Positions 43,179-52,308 of a stretch of 64,000 nt of DNA are shown here, piece after piece (the first letter of the stretch is position 1; every line of letters begins with the position of its first letter). The stretch comes from Lysobacter capsici (GTDB lineage: Bacteria; Pseudomonadota; Gammaproteobacteria; Xanthomonadales; Xanthomonadaceae). A program made the position numbers and the translations under genes. The stretch lies in NCBI RefSeq assembly GCF_018732085.1, contig NZ_CP076103.1:1178001-1242000 (forward strand), written 5' to 3'. The notes below the pieces were generated by a model that worked only from the letters and a program-made list of their open reading frames with translations, did not search any database and was not told the DNA's origin.

Positions 43179-44399
43179 ATGCGACCACGTTCCGGATTGA
43201 GCACCTGCTGCGCCCTTGCCTTCGTCGTCGCCTTGGCCGCCTGCGGCAAGGGCGGCAAAGCGCAAGGCGGTCCGGGAGGTTCGGGCGCGGGTCAGGGCGA
43301 TCGACCCACCCCGGTCACCGCCGAACAGGTCCATCTGCGGCCCTGGAACGACACCGTCCAGGCGCTCGGCAACGTCAAGGCGCGCGAGTCGATCACCGTC
43401 TCGGCCAAGGTCAGCGAGATCGTCCAGGCGGTGCATTTCGACAGCGGCGACCACGTCGCCGCCGGCGCCTCGCTGATCACCCTCAGCGGCAAGGCCCAGC
43501 TCGCCGCGCTGGCCCAGGCCGAGGCCACCGCCAAGGAGGCCGAGCAGTTGCTCAAGCGCCAGACCGAACTGGCCGCGCAGCAGCTGATCGCGCGTTCCGC
43601 GCTCGACACCCAGCGCGCCACCCGCGACGCGACCCGCGCGCGGGTCGAACAGATGAAGGCCGACATCGGCGATCGCGAGATCCGCGCGCCGTTCGCCGGC
43701 GTGCTCGGCATCCGCCAGGTCAGCCCGGGCTCGCTGATCACCCCGGGCACGCCGATCGCCACGCTCGACGACACGCAGCGCGTCTACATCGATTTCCCGG
43801 TGCCCGAGACCCTGCTCGCGCGCGTGGCCAAGGGCCAGAGCGTCACCGGCACCAGCGCGGCCTATGCGGGCAAGCGTTTCGAAGGGCAGGTCAGCACGGT
43901 CGATGCGCGCGTCGATCCGGCCACCCGCGCGGTCACCGTGCGCGCCGATTTCCCCAATCCCGATCACCTGCTGCGCCCGGGCATGCTGGTCCAGGTGACC
44001 TTGCTGCAACCGCAGCGGCAGGCGCTGCTGATTCCGGAAATCTCGGTGGTGCAGGTCGGTACCGATTCCTACGTGTTCCGGGTCAAGCCGGACAACACGG
44101 TCGAGCGCGCCGATGTTGAAGTCGGCACGCGGCGGGAGGGGCTGGCGGAAATCGTCGAGGGCTTGAAGGTCGGCGATCGGGTCGTGGTCGACGGCACCGG
44201 CAAGTTGCGGGTCGGCGGCAAGGTGCAGGTGACTGCGGCGGCGGTGGTGCCCGCGCCCGCGCAGACGCGCGAGGCCGATGCGACCGCGCCGGTGCCGGCG
44301 ATGCAAGCGCCGGCTGGCAATGGGCCTGCGCAAGCGCCGGCTGTCGATGCACCGACGCAGAAGAACGCCGGAGCCGGCAAGGGCAATGCCAATGGCTGA
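43179..44399 (+). CDS. RND efflux pump periplasmic adaptor (membrane fusion lipoprotein)
   Basis: A 406-aa membrane fusion protein with a lipobox (VALAACG). The barrel-sandwich/lipoyl half-motif (VSAKVSEIVQAVHFDSGDHVAAG) is early, followed by a helical hairpin (about 100-165). The second lipoyl half is IRAPFAGVLGIRQVSPGSLI, then come beta-barrel and membrane-proximal domains, and an Ala/Pro-rich tail after about 360. It links the inner-membrane pump to an outer-membrane channel. The start at 43179 gives a proper lipoprotein signal. The pump gene follows after a 333-bp hairpin-rich gap. Confidence 0.93.
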   Translation: MRPRSGLSTCCALAFVVALAACGKGGKAQGGPGGSGAGQGDRPTPVTAEQVHLRPWNDTVQALGNVKARESITVSAKVSEIVQAVHFDSGDHVAAGASLITLSGKAQLAALAQAEATAKEAEQLLKRQTELAAQQLIARSALDTQRATRDATRARVEQMKADIGDREIRAPFAGVLGIRQVSPGSLITPGTPIATLDDTQRVYIDFPVPETLLARVAKGQSVTGTSAAYAGKRFEGQVSTVDARVDPATRAVTVRADFPNPDHLLRPGMLVQVTLLQPQRQALLIPEISVVQVGTDSYVFRVKPDNTVERADVEVGTRREGLAEIVEGLKVGDRVVVDGTGKLRVGGKVQVTAAAVVPAPAQTREADATAPVPAMQAPAGNGPAQAPAVDAPTQKNAGAGKGNANG

Positions 44400-44433
44400 G
44401 TCCCAGGGTTTCTTCGAGCGATTGCGCTCCCTC

Positions 44434-44632
44434 ATTTCGTCATTCCCGCGAACGCGGGCTCTGCTTTCACTCGGCGGAAGCCGAGCATCCAGCGACTTTG
44501 ACGAGGCACTCTCCAGCCGTCATTCCCGCGAAGGCGGGAATCCAGAGACTTCGAACGTTCTCGCACGAAACGCCCTGGATGCTCGGCTTCCGCCGAGTGA
44601 AAGCAGAGCCCGCCTTCGCGGGAATGACGAGC
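44434..44632. repeat. Repeat family E (TCATTCCCGCG type) between adaptor and pump
   Basis: TCATTCCCGCGAACGCGGGC with a downstream TTTCACTCGGCGGAAGCCGA near 44440-44495 is inverted near 44573-44632 (CTCGGCTTCCGCCGAGTGAA, then GCGGGAATGAC). A central copy (TCATTCCCGCGAAGGCGGGA) is near 44520. The 44400-44732 gap therefore holds a stable long hairpin and no gene. Confidence 0.85.
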
Positions 44633-44732
44633 AAGAGCAAAAGCGAGAGCAGCAAAAGCAACAAGCCACCCCCGTCTACATCGCCGCCAAACGCGGCGTA
44701 CCCAAACGCCGCAACGGCGCCGGTGACGGCCG

Positions 44733-47700
44733 ATGATGCTCTCCGACGTCTCCATCCGCCGTCCGGTGTTCGCCACCGTGATGAGCCTGCTGCTGATCAC
44801 CCTGGGCGTCATGGCGTTCTCGCGCCTGACCTTGCGCGAACTGCCGGCGATCGATCCGCCGGTGGTCTCGGTCGACGTGTCCTATCCCGGCGCCTCGGCG
44901 GCGGTGGTGGAAACCCGCATCACCCAGGTGCTCGAAGACGCGCTCGCCGGCATCGAAGGCATCGAGAGCATCGAGTCGCGCAGCGTCAACGGCCGCGCCT
45001 CGATCAGCATCGAGTTCACCCTGCAGCGCGAAATCGAAGCGGCCGCCAACGACGTGCGCGACGCGGTCAGCCGAGTGTCCAACCGCATGCCCGACGAAGC
45101 CGATCCGCCGCAGATCGAGAAAGTCGAAAGCGACGCCGACCCCATCTTGTGGCTCAACATGAGCTCCAAGCAGATGGACACGCTGCAGCTGTCCGACTAC
45201 GCCGAACGCTACATCGTCGATCGGTTGTCATCGGTCGACGGCGTCGCCCAGGTGCGCATCGGCGGCCAGCAGCGCTACGCGATGCGGATCTGGCTCGACC
45301 AGGACGCGCTGGCCGCGCGCGACATCACCGTCAACGAAGTCGAAGCCGCGCTCGGCGCGGAGAACGTCGAACTGCCGGCCGGACGGATCGAATCGGAATC
45401 GCGCGACTTCACCCTGCGGGTGGCGCGCAGCTACCAAAAGCCCGCCGACTTCGCCCAGATCCCGCTCAAGAAGGGCGCCGACGGCTATGTCGTGCGCCTG
45501 GGCGACGTGGCCAAGATCCAGCTCGACTCGGCCGAACGCCGCGCCTATTACCGCAGCAACGGCGAGCAGAACATCGGCCTGGGCATCGTCAAGACCTCGA
45601 CCGCGAACAGCCTCGACGTGGCCCGCGCGGTGCGCGAAGCGGCCGACCAGATCCGTCCGGGCCTGCCCCAGGGCACCGACATCTTCGTCGCCTTCGACAC
45701 CACCGTGTTCATCGAATCGGCGGTCGAGCGCGTGTACCACACGCTGGTCGAGGCGATCGTGCTGGTGCTGATCGTGATCTGGCTGTTCCTCGGCAGTTTC
45801 CGCGCCGCGCTGATCCCGGCGGTGACGGTGCCGGTGTGTCTGATCGCCGCGTTCATTCCGCTGTACATGTTCGACTTCTCGATCAACCTGCTGACCTTGC
45901 TTGCTCTGGTGCTGTGCATCGGCTTGGTGGTCGACGACGCGATCGTGGTGATGGAGAACATCCAGCGCCGCGCCGACTTGGGCGAACCGAGCCTGGTCGC
46001 GGCCGCGCGCGGCACCAAGCAGGTCGCGTTCGCGGTGATCGCGACCACCGCGGTGTTGGTCGCGGTGTTCCTGCCGGTCGGCTTCATGGAAGGCAACACC
46101 GGACGATTGTTCCGCGAGTTGTCGGTGGCGCTGGCCGGCGCGGTCGCGTTGTCGGCGTTCGTCGCGTTGACCCTGACGCCGATGATGTCGTCCAAGTTCG
46201 TGCGTCCGCACAACGAGGAGAAGTCCAACTTCGTCAATCGCTGGATGAACGCGCGCCTGGACGGCGTGAGTCGGCGCTACAAGGGCCTGCTCGATCACAC
46301 CGTCGAGCGGCCGTGGCTGTTCGGCATCCTGATGCTGATCGCGATGGCGTTGAGCTTCGTGCTGTTCAAGTTCGTGCCGTCGGAACTGGCGCCGCAGGAA
46401 GACCGCGGCTCGTTCCAGATCTCGATCCTCGGCCCGGAAGGCGCCGGTTACGACTACACGGTCAAGCAGGTGCAGCAGGTCGAGAAGATCATCGCCGCGC
46501 ACACCGGCCCGGACAAGACCATCCAGCGCTACAACCCGCGCGTGCCCGGCGGTTTCGGCGCCAGCGAGGAAATGCATACCGGCCGCATCGCGGTGTTCCT
46601 GCAGGATTGGGACAAGCGCGAGGTCAGCACCGCCGATGTCGCCGACGGTCTGCGCGGCGAGCTGAGCCAGCTCACCGGCGTGCGCGCGTTGCCGCAGGTC
46701 GGCGGCGGTCTGGTCCGCACCCGCGGCCAGCCGATCCAGATCGTGCTCGGCGGCCCGGAATACGTCGAACTGGCGCAGTGGCGCGACCGTTTGCTGGCGC
46801 GCATCGAGCAGAACAAGGGCCTGTTCTCGGCCGACTCGGACTACAAGGAAACCCGGCCGCAGATGCGCGTGGAGATCGATCGCCAGCGCGCGGCCGATCT
46901 GGGCGTGAGCGTCACCGATATCGGTCACGCGCTGGAAACCATGATGGGCTCGCGCCGCGTCACCACCTTCGTGCAGAACGGCGAGGAGTACGACGTGATC
47001 GTGCAGGCCAATCGCGATCTGCGCACCTCGCCGGCGGACCTGTCGGCGATCCAGGTGCGCGCGCGCGACGGCGGCCTGATCCCGCTGTCGAACCTGGTCA
47101 CCCTCAACGAACTGGCCGAGCCCGGCAGCCTCAACCGCTTCAACCGCCTGCGCGCGATCACCATCAGCGCCGGCCTCGCGCCGGGTTACACCATGGGCGA
47201 GGCGGTTGCGTGGTTGAATCAGGTCGTCGCCGAGGAACTGCCCGATCAGGCGCAGATCGACTGGAAGGGCGAATCGCGCGAATACCAGAAGGCCGGCGGC
47301 GCGGTGCTGATGACCTTCACCCTGGCGCTGCTGGTGGTGTACCTGGTGCTGGCGGCGCAGTTCGAAAGCTTCATCCACCCGTTCGTGATCATGCTGACCG
47401 TGCCGCTGGGCGTGCTCGGCGCCTTGATCGGGCTATGGATGACCGGCGGAACGCTCAACCTGTTCAGTCAGATCGGCATCGTCATGCTGGTCGGCCTGGC
47501 GGCGAAGAACGGCATCTTGATCGTCGAATTCGCCAATCAGCTGCGCGATGAGGGACGAAGTATCCACGAGGCCATCGTCGAGTCCTCGGCGGTGCGTCTG
47601 CGCCCGATCCTGATGACCTCGATCGCGACCGTGGTCGGCGCGGTGCCGCTGGTGCTCGCCGGCGGCCCGGGTTCGGCCAGCCGCGCCACGATCGGCATCG

Positions 47701-47858
47701 TGGTGATCTTCGGCGTGTCGTTCTCGACCCTGCTGTCGCTGTTCATCGTGCCGGCGTTCTACGTGCTGCTGGCGCGCTTCACCAAGTCGCCCGAAGCGGT
47801 CGCGCACGAACTCGACAAGTTGGAGAAGGAAACGCCGCAGGTGGACGGGCACGCTTGA
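44733..47858 (+). CDS. RND multidrug efflux transporter, inner-membrane pump
   Basis: A 1041-aa proton-driven exporter with the RND layout. Helix 1 (SIRRPVFATVMSLLLITLGVMAF) is followed by a large periplasmic loop, helices 2-6 with the proton-relay motif GLVVDDAIVVMENIQRR and the GFMEGNTGRLFREL loop, a second periplasmic loop, then helices 7-12 with GLAAKNGILIVEFANQL. It belongs to the MexF/MdtB-like HAE1 group. The substrate cannot be predicted safely. It is co-directional with the adaptor; no outer-membrane factor is near, so it probably borrows a TolC-like channel. The start is ATG ATG at 44733/44736. Confidence 0.95.
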   Translation: MMLSDVSIRRPVFATVMSLLLITLGVMAFSRLTLRELPAIDPPVVSVDVSYPGASAAVVETRITQVLEDALAGIEGIESIESRSVNGRASISIEFTLQREIEAAANDVRDAVSRVSNRMPDEADPPQIEKVESDADPILWLNMSSKQMDTLQLSDYAERYIVDRLSSVDGVAQVRIGGQQRYAMRIWLDQDALAARDITVNEVEAALGAENVELPAGRIESESRDFTLRVARSYQKPADFAQIPLKKGADGYVVRLGDVAKIQLDSAERRAYYRSNGEQNIGLGIVKTSTANSLDVARAVREAADQIRPGLPQGTDIFVAFDTTVFIESAVERVYHTLVEAIVLVLIVIWLFLGSFRAALIPAVTVPVCLIAAFIPLYMFDFSINLLTLLALVLCIGLVVDDAIVVMENIQRRADLGEPSLVAAARGTKQVAFAVIATTAVLVAVFLPVGFMEGNTGRLFRELSVALAGAVALSAFVALTLTPMMSSKFVRPHNEEKSNFVNRWMNARLDGVSRRYKGLLDHTVERPWLFGILMLIAMALSFVLFKFVPSELAPQEDRGSFQISILGPEGAGYDYTVKQVQQVEKIIAAHTGPDKTIQRYNPRVPGGFGASEEMHTGRIAVFLQDWDKREVSTADVADGLRGELSQLTGVRALPQVGGGLVRTRGQPIQIVLGGPEYVELAQWRDRLLARIEQNKGLFSADSDYKETRPQMRVEIDRQRAADLGVSVTDIGHALETMMGSRRVTTFVQNGEEYDVIVQANRDLRTSPADLSAIQVRARDGGLIPLSNLVTLNELAEPGSLNRFNRLRAITISAGLAPGYTMGEAVAWLNQVVAEELPDQAQIDWKGESREYQKAGGAVLMTFTLALLVVYLVLAAQFESFIHPFVIMLTVPLGVLGALIGLWMTGGTLNLFSQIGIVMLVGLAAKNGILIVEFANQLRDEGRSIHEAIVESSAVRLRPILMTSIATVVGAVPLVLAGGPGSASRATIGIVVIFGVSFSTLLSLFIVPAFYVLLARFTKSPEAVAHELDKLEKETPQVDGHA

Positions 47859-47896
47859 TAGCGGTCGTGTCCCAAGCGGTCCGTGTGGGTATCCCC

Positions 47897-47982
47897 CTGT
47901 AGGAGCGGCGCGAGCCGCGACCGCGACATCCATTGACGACGTAAACCGGATGTCGCGGTCGCGGCTCGCGCCGCTCCTACAG
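47897..47982. repeat. Inverted pair of repeat family B
   Basis: CTGTAGGAGCGGCGCGAGCC at 47897 and its perfect inverse ending at 47982, with GCGACATCC / GGATGTCGC inner arms. It lies between the convergent efflux pump and the 48-kb cassette. Confidence 0.88.
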
Positions 47983-48081
47983 GGCGCTCACGTGCTTTCG
48001 TGGCGCTTGGCGCATCGCGATTCAGCTCGCCTGACGCTACATTGCCCTTCGTTCGCAGCTCGCGGGAGACGGGCGCCCCCG

Positions 48082-48477
48082 TCAGACCGATTCGATGACG
48101 CGTCCGCACTCGTACTCGCGCATCCGCGCCAGGATCCGCAGCGCCTCGGCTTTGCCCGCCAGTGGCGCCGGCCACTGCAGGCTCAGGCTGTCGCCGAATT
48201 CCAGGTCCCCGAGCCCGGCGGCGTTGAACACGACCTCGACCGATCGCTCGCCGACCGCGATGCGTTCGGCGCCGCCGTAGCCACCGCGGCTCTGGTCGTC
48301 GCGCTCCAGGTAGATCGCACCCATGCCGCCATCGCGATCCTGCGGCTCGATCTCGCACGAGCAGACGATATGCAGCACGTCCAAGGGGTTGTCTTCCGAG
48401 GCGAAGCCCAGGGTGACCCAGAGGTACTCGCCGTCTTCCTCGCCCGAATGGGCTTCCTCGATCCGATAGGTCTTCAT
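48082..48477 (-). CDS. Imm10-like immunity protein, third gene of a coupled cassette
   Basis: A 131-aa acidic cytoplasmic protein without signal or membrane segment. The run IYLERDDQSRGGYGGAERIAVG, followed by a beta-rich region and a late helix (KAEALRILARMREYECG), resembles the Imm10 family of polymorphic-toxin immunity proteins (a ggYGG core, from memory). It overlaps the upstream gene by ATGA, so translation is coupled. The cognate toxin is not evident in the window. It could be an orphan immunity gene kept against toxins of other strains. Confidence 0.5.
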   Translation of the reverse strand: MKTYRIEEAHSGEEDGEYLWVTLGFASEDNPLDVLHIVCSCEIEPQDRDGGMGAIYLERDDQSRGGYGGAERIAVGERSVEVVFNAAGLGDLEFGDSLSLQWPAPLAGKAEALRILARMREYECGRVIESV

Positions 48478-48731
48478 GTTTTCATCTTGAACATCTTGCC
48501 GTCGCTCGCGCCGCCCCTTCCTCTCGGCCGCCTCGCCCGAACGGCCGTTCCTCGACCCGCCGATAGGGCTTCTTCATAATCGGCCGCATTCACCTTGCAC
48601 ACCGCCTTGCCCGTCCGCACGCGCCACATCCGCGCGAGGGCATTCACAGCCGCCAGGGAGGCCGGGCGACGGCGCCCCTCGCGATACAGCCGCAGCTTGA
48701 TCTCTCGTGAACAATCTCGGGCCCATCTCAT
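48474..48731 (-). CDS. Small basic protein of unknown function, second gene of the cassette
   Basis: An 85-aa protein with a basic N-terminal helix (SREIKLRLYREG), a compact middle (LAAVNALARMWRVRTGKAVCKVNAADYEEAL) and an Arg/Gly-rich tail. Its ATG directly follows the stop codon of the upstream gene (TGAATG), and its own stop overlaps the Imm10-like start, so all three are translated as one unit. It may be the remnant of a longer protein. Nothing in it was recognised. Confidence 0.5.
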   Translation of the reverse strand: MRWARDCSREIKLRLYREGRRRPASLAAVNALARMWRVRTGKAVCKVNAADYEEALSAGRGTAVRARRPRGRGGASDGKMFKMKT

Positions 48732-49247
48732 TCAGTCGTACTCGTGATAGGTGCGTATTCGCCGAACGCCATCCGTGCTCGGATCGCCGGGCAACTCCGG
48801 TGTACCCAGCAGCCTCGCGAGTCGTTCGCTGAACCAGCGTTCCTCATAGCCCGCCTGCTCCCTGGCGCCGTCGAAAAAGCGGCGTAAGCCATCGCGGACT
48901 GTCTTGCGCGGGCCGCTTTTGCATCGGACCGCGATCACGATCATGTCCTGCTGATCGTAAAGGTCTCGAAAGGCGTCCAGTACCAGCAGATCGCCGTTCG
49001 CGAGCCGCGAGCGATGGATATGGATGTGGCCGCTCTCGCGGGGGCCGTCGAGGTAATCGTCGTAATGCCTGATCCAGTCGGGCGCGATGCCGATGGCGTC
49101 GCAGACCGCCTGCAGATGCAGGTTCGGCCCGGCAGGCCGATCATCGTCCAAGGGGTTGGCCCAGCGGATGACATCGGTGATGGAAACGTCCAGACAGAAT
49201 TCCCGCGAGCGGGTCTCGAATCCGTCGTCGTCCTGCGCAGGGTTCAT
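48732..49247 (-). CDS. Hypothetical cytoplasmic protein, first gene of the cassette
   Basis: A 171-aa acidic protein starting at MNPAQDDDG; the frame is open further upstream without conserved character. Visible are FCLDVSITDVIRWANPLDDD, a His-rich patch HIHIHRSR and DLYDQQDMIVIAVRCKSGPR. No known domain was recognised. GGAG lies upstream of the ATG. It heads a three-gene coupled set with an Imm10-like protein, which hints at a toxin-immunity or immunity island. Confidence 0.6.
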   Translation of the reverse strand: MNPAQDDDGFETRSREFCLDVSITDVIRWANPLDDDRPAGPNLHLQAVCDAIGIAPDWIRHYDDYLDGPRESGHIHIHRSRLANGDLLVLDAFRDLYDQQDMIVIAVRCKSGPRKTVRDGLRRFFDGAREQAGYEERWFSERLARLLGTPELPGDPSTDGVRRIRTYHEYD

Positions 49248-49358
49248 GGGCCGGCTCCATAGGGGCGAGCGGATCATAGTCGAGCGCGAGACCTGGCGGG
49301 GAGCGCCGCGGCATACGCGGCGTTTTGCGCCGCGCCCGGTCCGTATTAGGCTTGGCGG

Positions 49359-49916
49359 ATGAGCAGCCTTCCCCCAACGCCGCGGCCGCCGCGAGGCGAC
49401 GGTTTCGTGCTGCGCCCGTGGCGCCTGGACGACCTCGACAGCCTGGTTCTGCACGCCAACGACGAGCAAGTGTCGCGCGGCCTGGCCGATCGTTTTCCCC
49501 ATCCCTACACCCGCGAGGACGGCGAGCGGTTCCTGTCCGGCGGCGTGATCGACATGGCCGAGCCGGTGTTCGCGATCGAGGTCGACGGCCGCGCCTGCGG
49601 CGGGATCGGCGCGCATCCGGGCAAGGGCGAACGCGCGCATTCGGCCGAGTTCGGTTATTGGCTCGGGCGTTCGCTGTGGGGCGCGGGCCTGATGACGCGC
49701 GTGGTCGCGGCGTTCGCGCCGTGGGCGATGAACGAACTGGCGCTGTACCGGTTATATGCGACCGTGTTCGATCACAATCCCGGTTCGGCACGTGTGCTGC
49801 AGAAGAACGATTTCACCGAAGAAGGCGCGCAACGTTGCGCGGTGGTCAAGCGCGGGCAACTGCACGACCTGCGGGTGTTCGCGAAAGTACGAAGGAGTTT
49901 GAACGATGCAACGTGA
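49359..49916 (+). CDS. GNAT-family N-acetyltransferase
   Basis: A 185-aa acetyltransferase. GFVLRPWRLDDLDSLV opens the fold. HSAEFGYWLGRSLWGAGLMTRVVAAFAPWA carries the acetyl-CoA loop, where the usual Q/RxxGxG appears as LWGAGLM. NPGSARVLQKNDFTEEG is the late GNAT motif. It is the RimJ/RimL style; the substrate is not known. It overlaps the next gene by 11 bp, so the two are likely translated together. Confidence 0.87.
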   Translation: MSSLPPTPRPPRGDGFVLRPWRLDDLDSLVLHANDEQVSRGLADRFPHPYTREDGERFLSGGVIDMAEPVFAIEVDGRACGGIGAHPGKGERAHSAEFGYWLGRSLWGAGLMTRVVAAFAPWAMNELALYRLYATVFDHNPGSARVLQKNDFTEEGAQRCAVVKRGQLHDLRVFAKVRRSLNDAT

Positions 49917-51160
49917 CGATCCGCCGCGCGGTCCGCGCAAGCCTTACAGCGGCCAGGGCCCGCGCAAAGACACCGGTGCCGGTACGGGCCAGGGCGCAGG
50001 GCAGGGTGCGGGCCAAGGTGCGGGCCAAGGCCCGTGGCGCAGCGGTCCGCGCCGCGACGACGGGCAACGGCCGCCGCGTCAGGGCGCCGCGCCGCCGCGC
50101 GCGCGCCGACGCGTCCGGCCCGTACCGCGCCGCGCCGCGTCCGCCGGCCGGCGACAGCCCGTATCGCAACAGCGGCGAGCGTCGCGTGCGCGAGCCCGCG
50201 GCCGTGGACCCGGCGGCGCCGCCGCACCGCAGCGGCCACGCCCATCCGCACGATCGCTCCGAACGCCGCGACCAGCGCAATCGCCACGGCGACGACGCCC
50301 GCGAGTTGCACGCGCGCGAACGCAGCGAACGCCATGCGCGCGCCGAGCGGCCGTATCGCGAACGCGACGACGAGATCGACGGCGGTCCGGGCGACGACGG
50401 TTTCGGCTCGCCGTCGCCGCAACGCGCGCGCCGCGACGCGGAGCTGCGCCTGTATGGGCTCAACGCGATCCGCGCGGTATTCGCGCGCCGGCCGCAGGCG
50501 ATCCGCAAGCTGTATCTGGATTCGAACCGGATTCCGCAATTGCAGCCGCTGCTGGCGTGGTGCGTGGCCAATAAGGTCGGCTATCGAGTGGTCGAGCAGA
50601 CCGACCTGGACAAGTTGGCCGCGAGCAGCCATCACGAAGGCGTGGTCGCCGACGTATTGCGCGAGGAGCCGATATCGCTGTCGGAATGGTTGCGCGAACT
50701 CGCGCCGGGGCCGCAACTGGCGATCTGGCTCGACGGCGTCGGCAATCCGCATAACCTCGGCGCGATCCTGCGTTCGGCCGCGCATTTCGGCGTGAGCGCG
50801 GTGCTGTTGCCCAAGGACGGATCGCTGGCCTTGTCGGGCGCGGCCGCGCGCGTGGCCGAGGGCGGCGCCGAGGTCGTGCCGATGGTGCGCATGGGCCGCA
50901 GCGACAACGCGCTGGCGCAGTTGCGCGGCTCGGGTTTCAGCCTGGCCGCGACCGTGGTCAGCGGCGGCGACGACGTGTTCGCCGCGTCCTTGCCGGAGCG
51001 TCTGATCTATGTGCTCGGCGCCGAAGGCGAGGGCATGGACCGCGACCTGGCCGCGGCCTGCGACCGGCGGCTGTCGATTCCCGGCAGCGGCAAGGTCGAA
51101 AGCCTCAACGTCGCCGCGGCGACGGCGGTGCTGTTGGCGGCGTGGCGCGCGCGGCGTTGA
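49906..51160 (+). CDS. TrmH/SpoU-family RNA 2'-O-methyltransferase, with an apparent frameshift
   Basis: The catalytic part (about 50430-51160) has the substrate-binding domain (LYGLNAIRAVFARRPQAIRK) and the SPOUT knot motifs NPHNLGAILRSAAHFG, YVLGAEGEGMDRDL and IPGSGKVESLNVAAA. It should methylate a ribose in rRNA or tRNA. The ATG at 49906 has a strong AAGGAG and leads into a Gly/Gln/Arg-rich disordered region (GAGQGAGQGAGQGPWRSG), but in a different frame. The frames join only if one base is removed in the CG-rich run at about 50083-50112. This is either a sequencing error or a true slippage site. Without the shift the enzyme would need an internal start. Confidence 0.8.
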
Positions 51161-51236
51161 GTCGCGGTGCCTGACAGGTCGTGACCGGCGGCGTCAATCC
51201 GGCGCCGCCGATCGCCGCGAATGTCGGTTTGCCCCC

Positions 51237-51372
51237 TGCAGGAGCGGCGCAAGCCGCGACCACGACATCCGCCTACGAGGTATGCATCGACTTGCCGTTT
51301 CGCCGAGTCGTCGGACCTCATGCCGCCGCGGTGGTTTGGATTTCGCGGTCGCGGCTCGCGCCGCTCCTGCAG
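51237..51372. repeat. Inverted pair of repeat family B (CTGCAGGAG variant)
   Basis: CTGCAGGAGCGGCGCAAGCC at 51237 and an inverted partner ending CTCCTGCAG at 51372, between the methyltransferase and the R-body gene. The rest of 51161-51459 shows nothing else. Confidence 0.78.
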
Positions 51373-51459
51373 GGAGCGGTCGAGATAACCACATATCGGA
51401 CAGATGCGCGATTGGAATCGCGACACCGCAGGCATCGCGATTCCAACCCGCCAGGCGCC

Positions 51460-52119
51460 TCAAGCCAGTTGCTTGATCGTCTCCAGCACCGCCGCGTACT
51501 CCTCGGCGTGTTCCGGCGATTTCAGCATCGCGTCCAGGCAGATCGCGGTCGCGGCGATCTGCACCGCGCGCAGCTGCTGGCGGTATTCGGCATCGTTGAC
51601 CTTTTCGAGCCCGTCGACGAAGGCTTCGATGGTCACCCGATGCGCATAGGCGAACGCGCTGGCGGCGCCTAACGTGTATTGCTGGCTGGCATCGACCGCG
51701 TCGAGGATTTGCGAGCTGACCGCGCTGCGGGTCGTCGCCAGTTGCTTGAGCTTGCTCGCGGTTTCCTGCACGTGGGTCTCCAGGGCCGTGGGATCGGGAA
51801 CGGCGGTTTGGGTATCAGACGCGATGCCGCTGCCGGTTTCGGTGCCGGCCGTGGACGGTCGGCCGGGCCGGAACGCCGCGCTGGCCTGGGAAAACAGGGT
51901 GATCGCGGCTTGCGTGGCCACCGACGAATTGATGATGGATTGCTGCTGCTGCGCGTTGACCGCGTTCTCCGCCATCAGCCCGGTGGCGTGGGCGATGCTC
52001 TGGTAGATCTGCGCGATGGCGGTGGCCGGCGCTTGCGCGACGACCTTGACGTTGGTCTGGGTGACCGCGTCGGTGATCTGCGAATTCACGGTGCCGGAAA
52101 CGGAGTCTGCCTCATCCAT
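51460..52119 (-). CDS. R-body protein, RebB family
   Basis: A 219-aa protein whose first 75 residues match RebB, the structural protein of R-bodies (coiled ribbons that unroll on pH change, with a killing role in Caedibacter): VNSQITDAVTQTNVKVVAQAPATAIAQIYQSIAHATGLMAENAVNAQQQQSI. The family is about 100 aa; here an extra helical region of about 120 residues follows a Gly/Thr/Ala linker. No rebA, rebC or rebD genes are next to it, though proteobacteria often have several reb genes scattered. There is no signal peptide. The start at 52119 was chosen because the family motif begins shortly after. Confidence 0.85.
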   Translation of the reverse strand: MDEADSVSGTVNSQITDAVTQTNVKVVAQAPATAIAQIYQSIAHATGLMAENAVNAQQQQSIINSSVATQAAITLFSQASAAFRPGRPSTAGTETGSGIASDTQTAVPDPTALETHVQETASKLKQLATTRSAVSSQILDAVDASQQYTLGAASAFAYAHRVTIEAFVDGLEKVNDAEYRQQLRAVQIAATAICLDAMLKSPEHAEEYAAVLETIKQLA

Positions 52120-52308
52120 GGAAGGGGTCCTGTCGGGAGCGATGCAGGCGCAGCGGGGTTGCCGGCCTTCGTTGCGGTTACAACGCAATTCGGCGGCGGG
52201 ACCGGGCGTCGTTCGCGACACCGGGGCGGTTATGCGATGCGCATCGCACGACAGCGGTCGTGTGGGTGGGTGAGGTCGGGGCGATGCCGCGTGCCGTTAC
52301 CCGGCGAT

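Noticed and set aside
45228..47378. A minus-strand open frame of about 700 codons opposite the RND pump
   Set aside because: It is an antisense shadow; no start site or motif supports it.
44733..47858. Assignment of the RND pump to a named system such as MexF or MdtB
   Set aside because: The motifs are shared by the whole HAE1 group; without alignment the specific name would be a guess.
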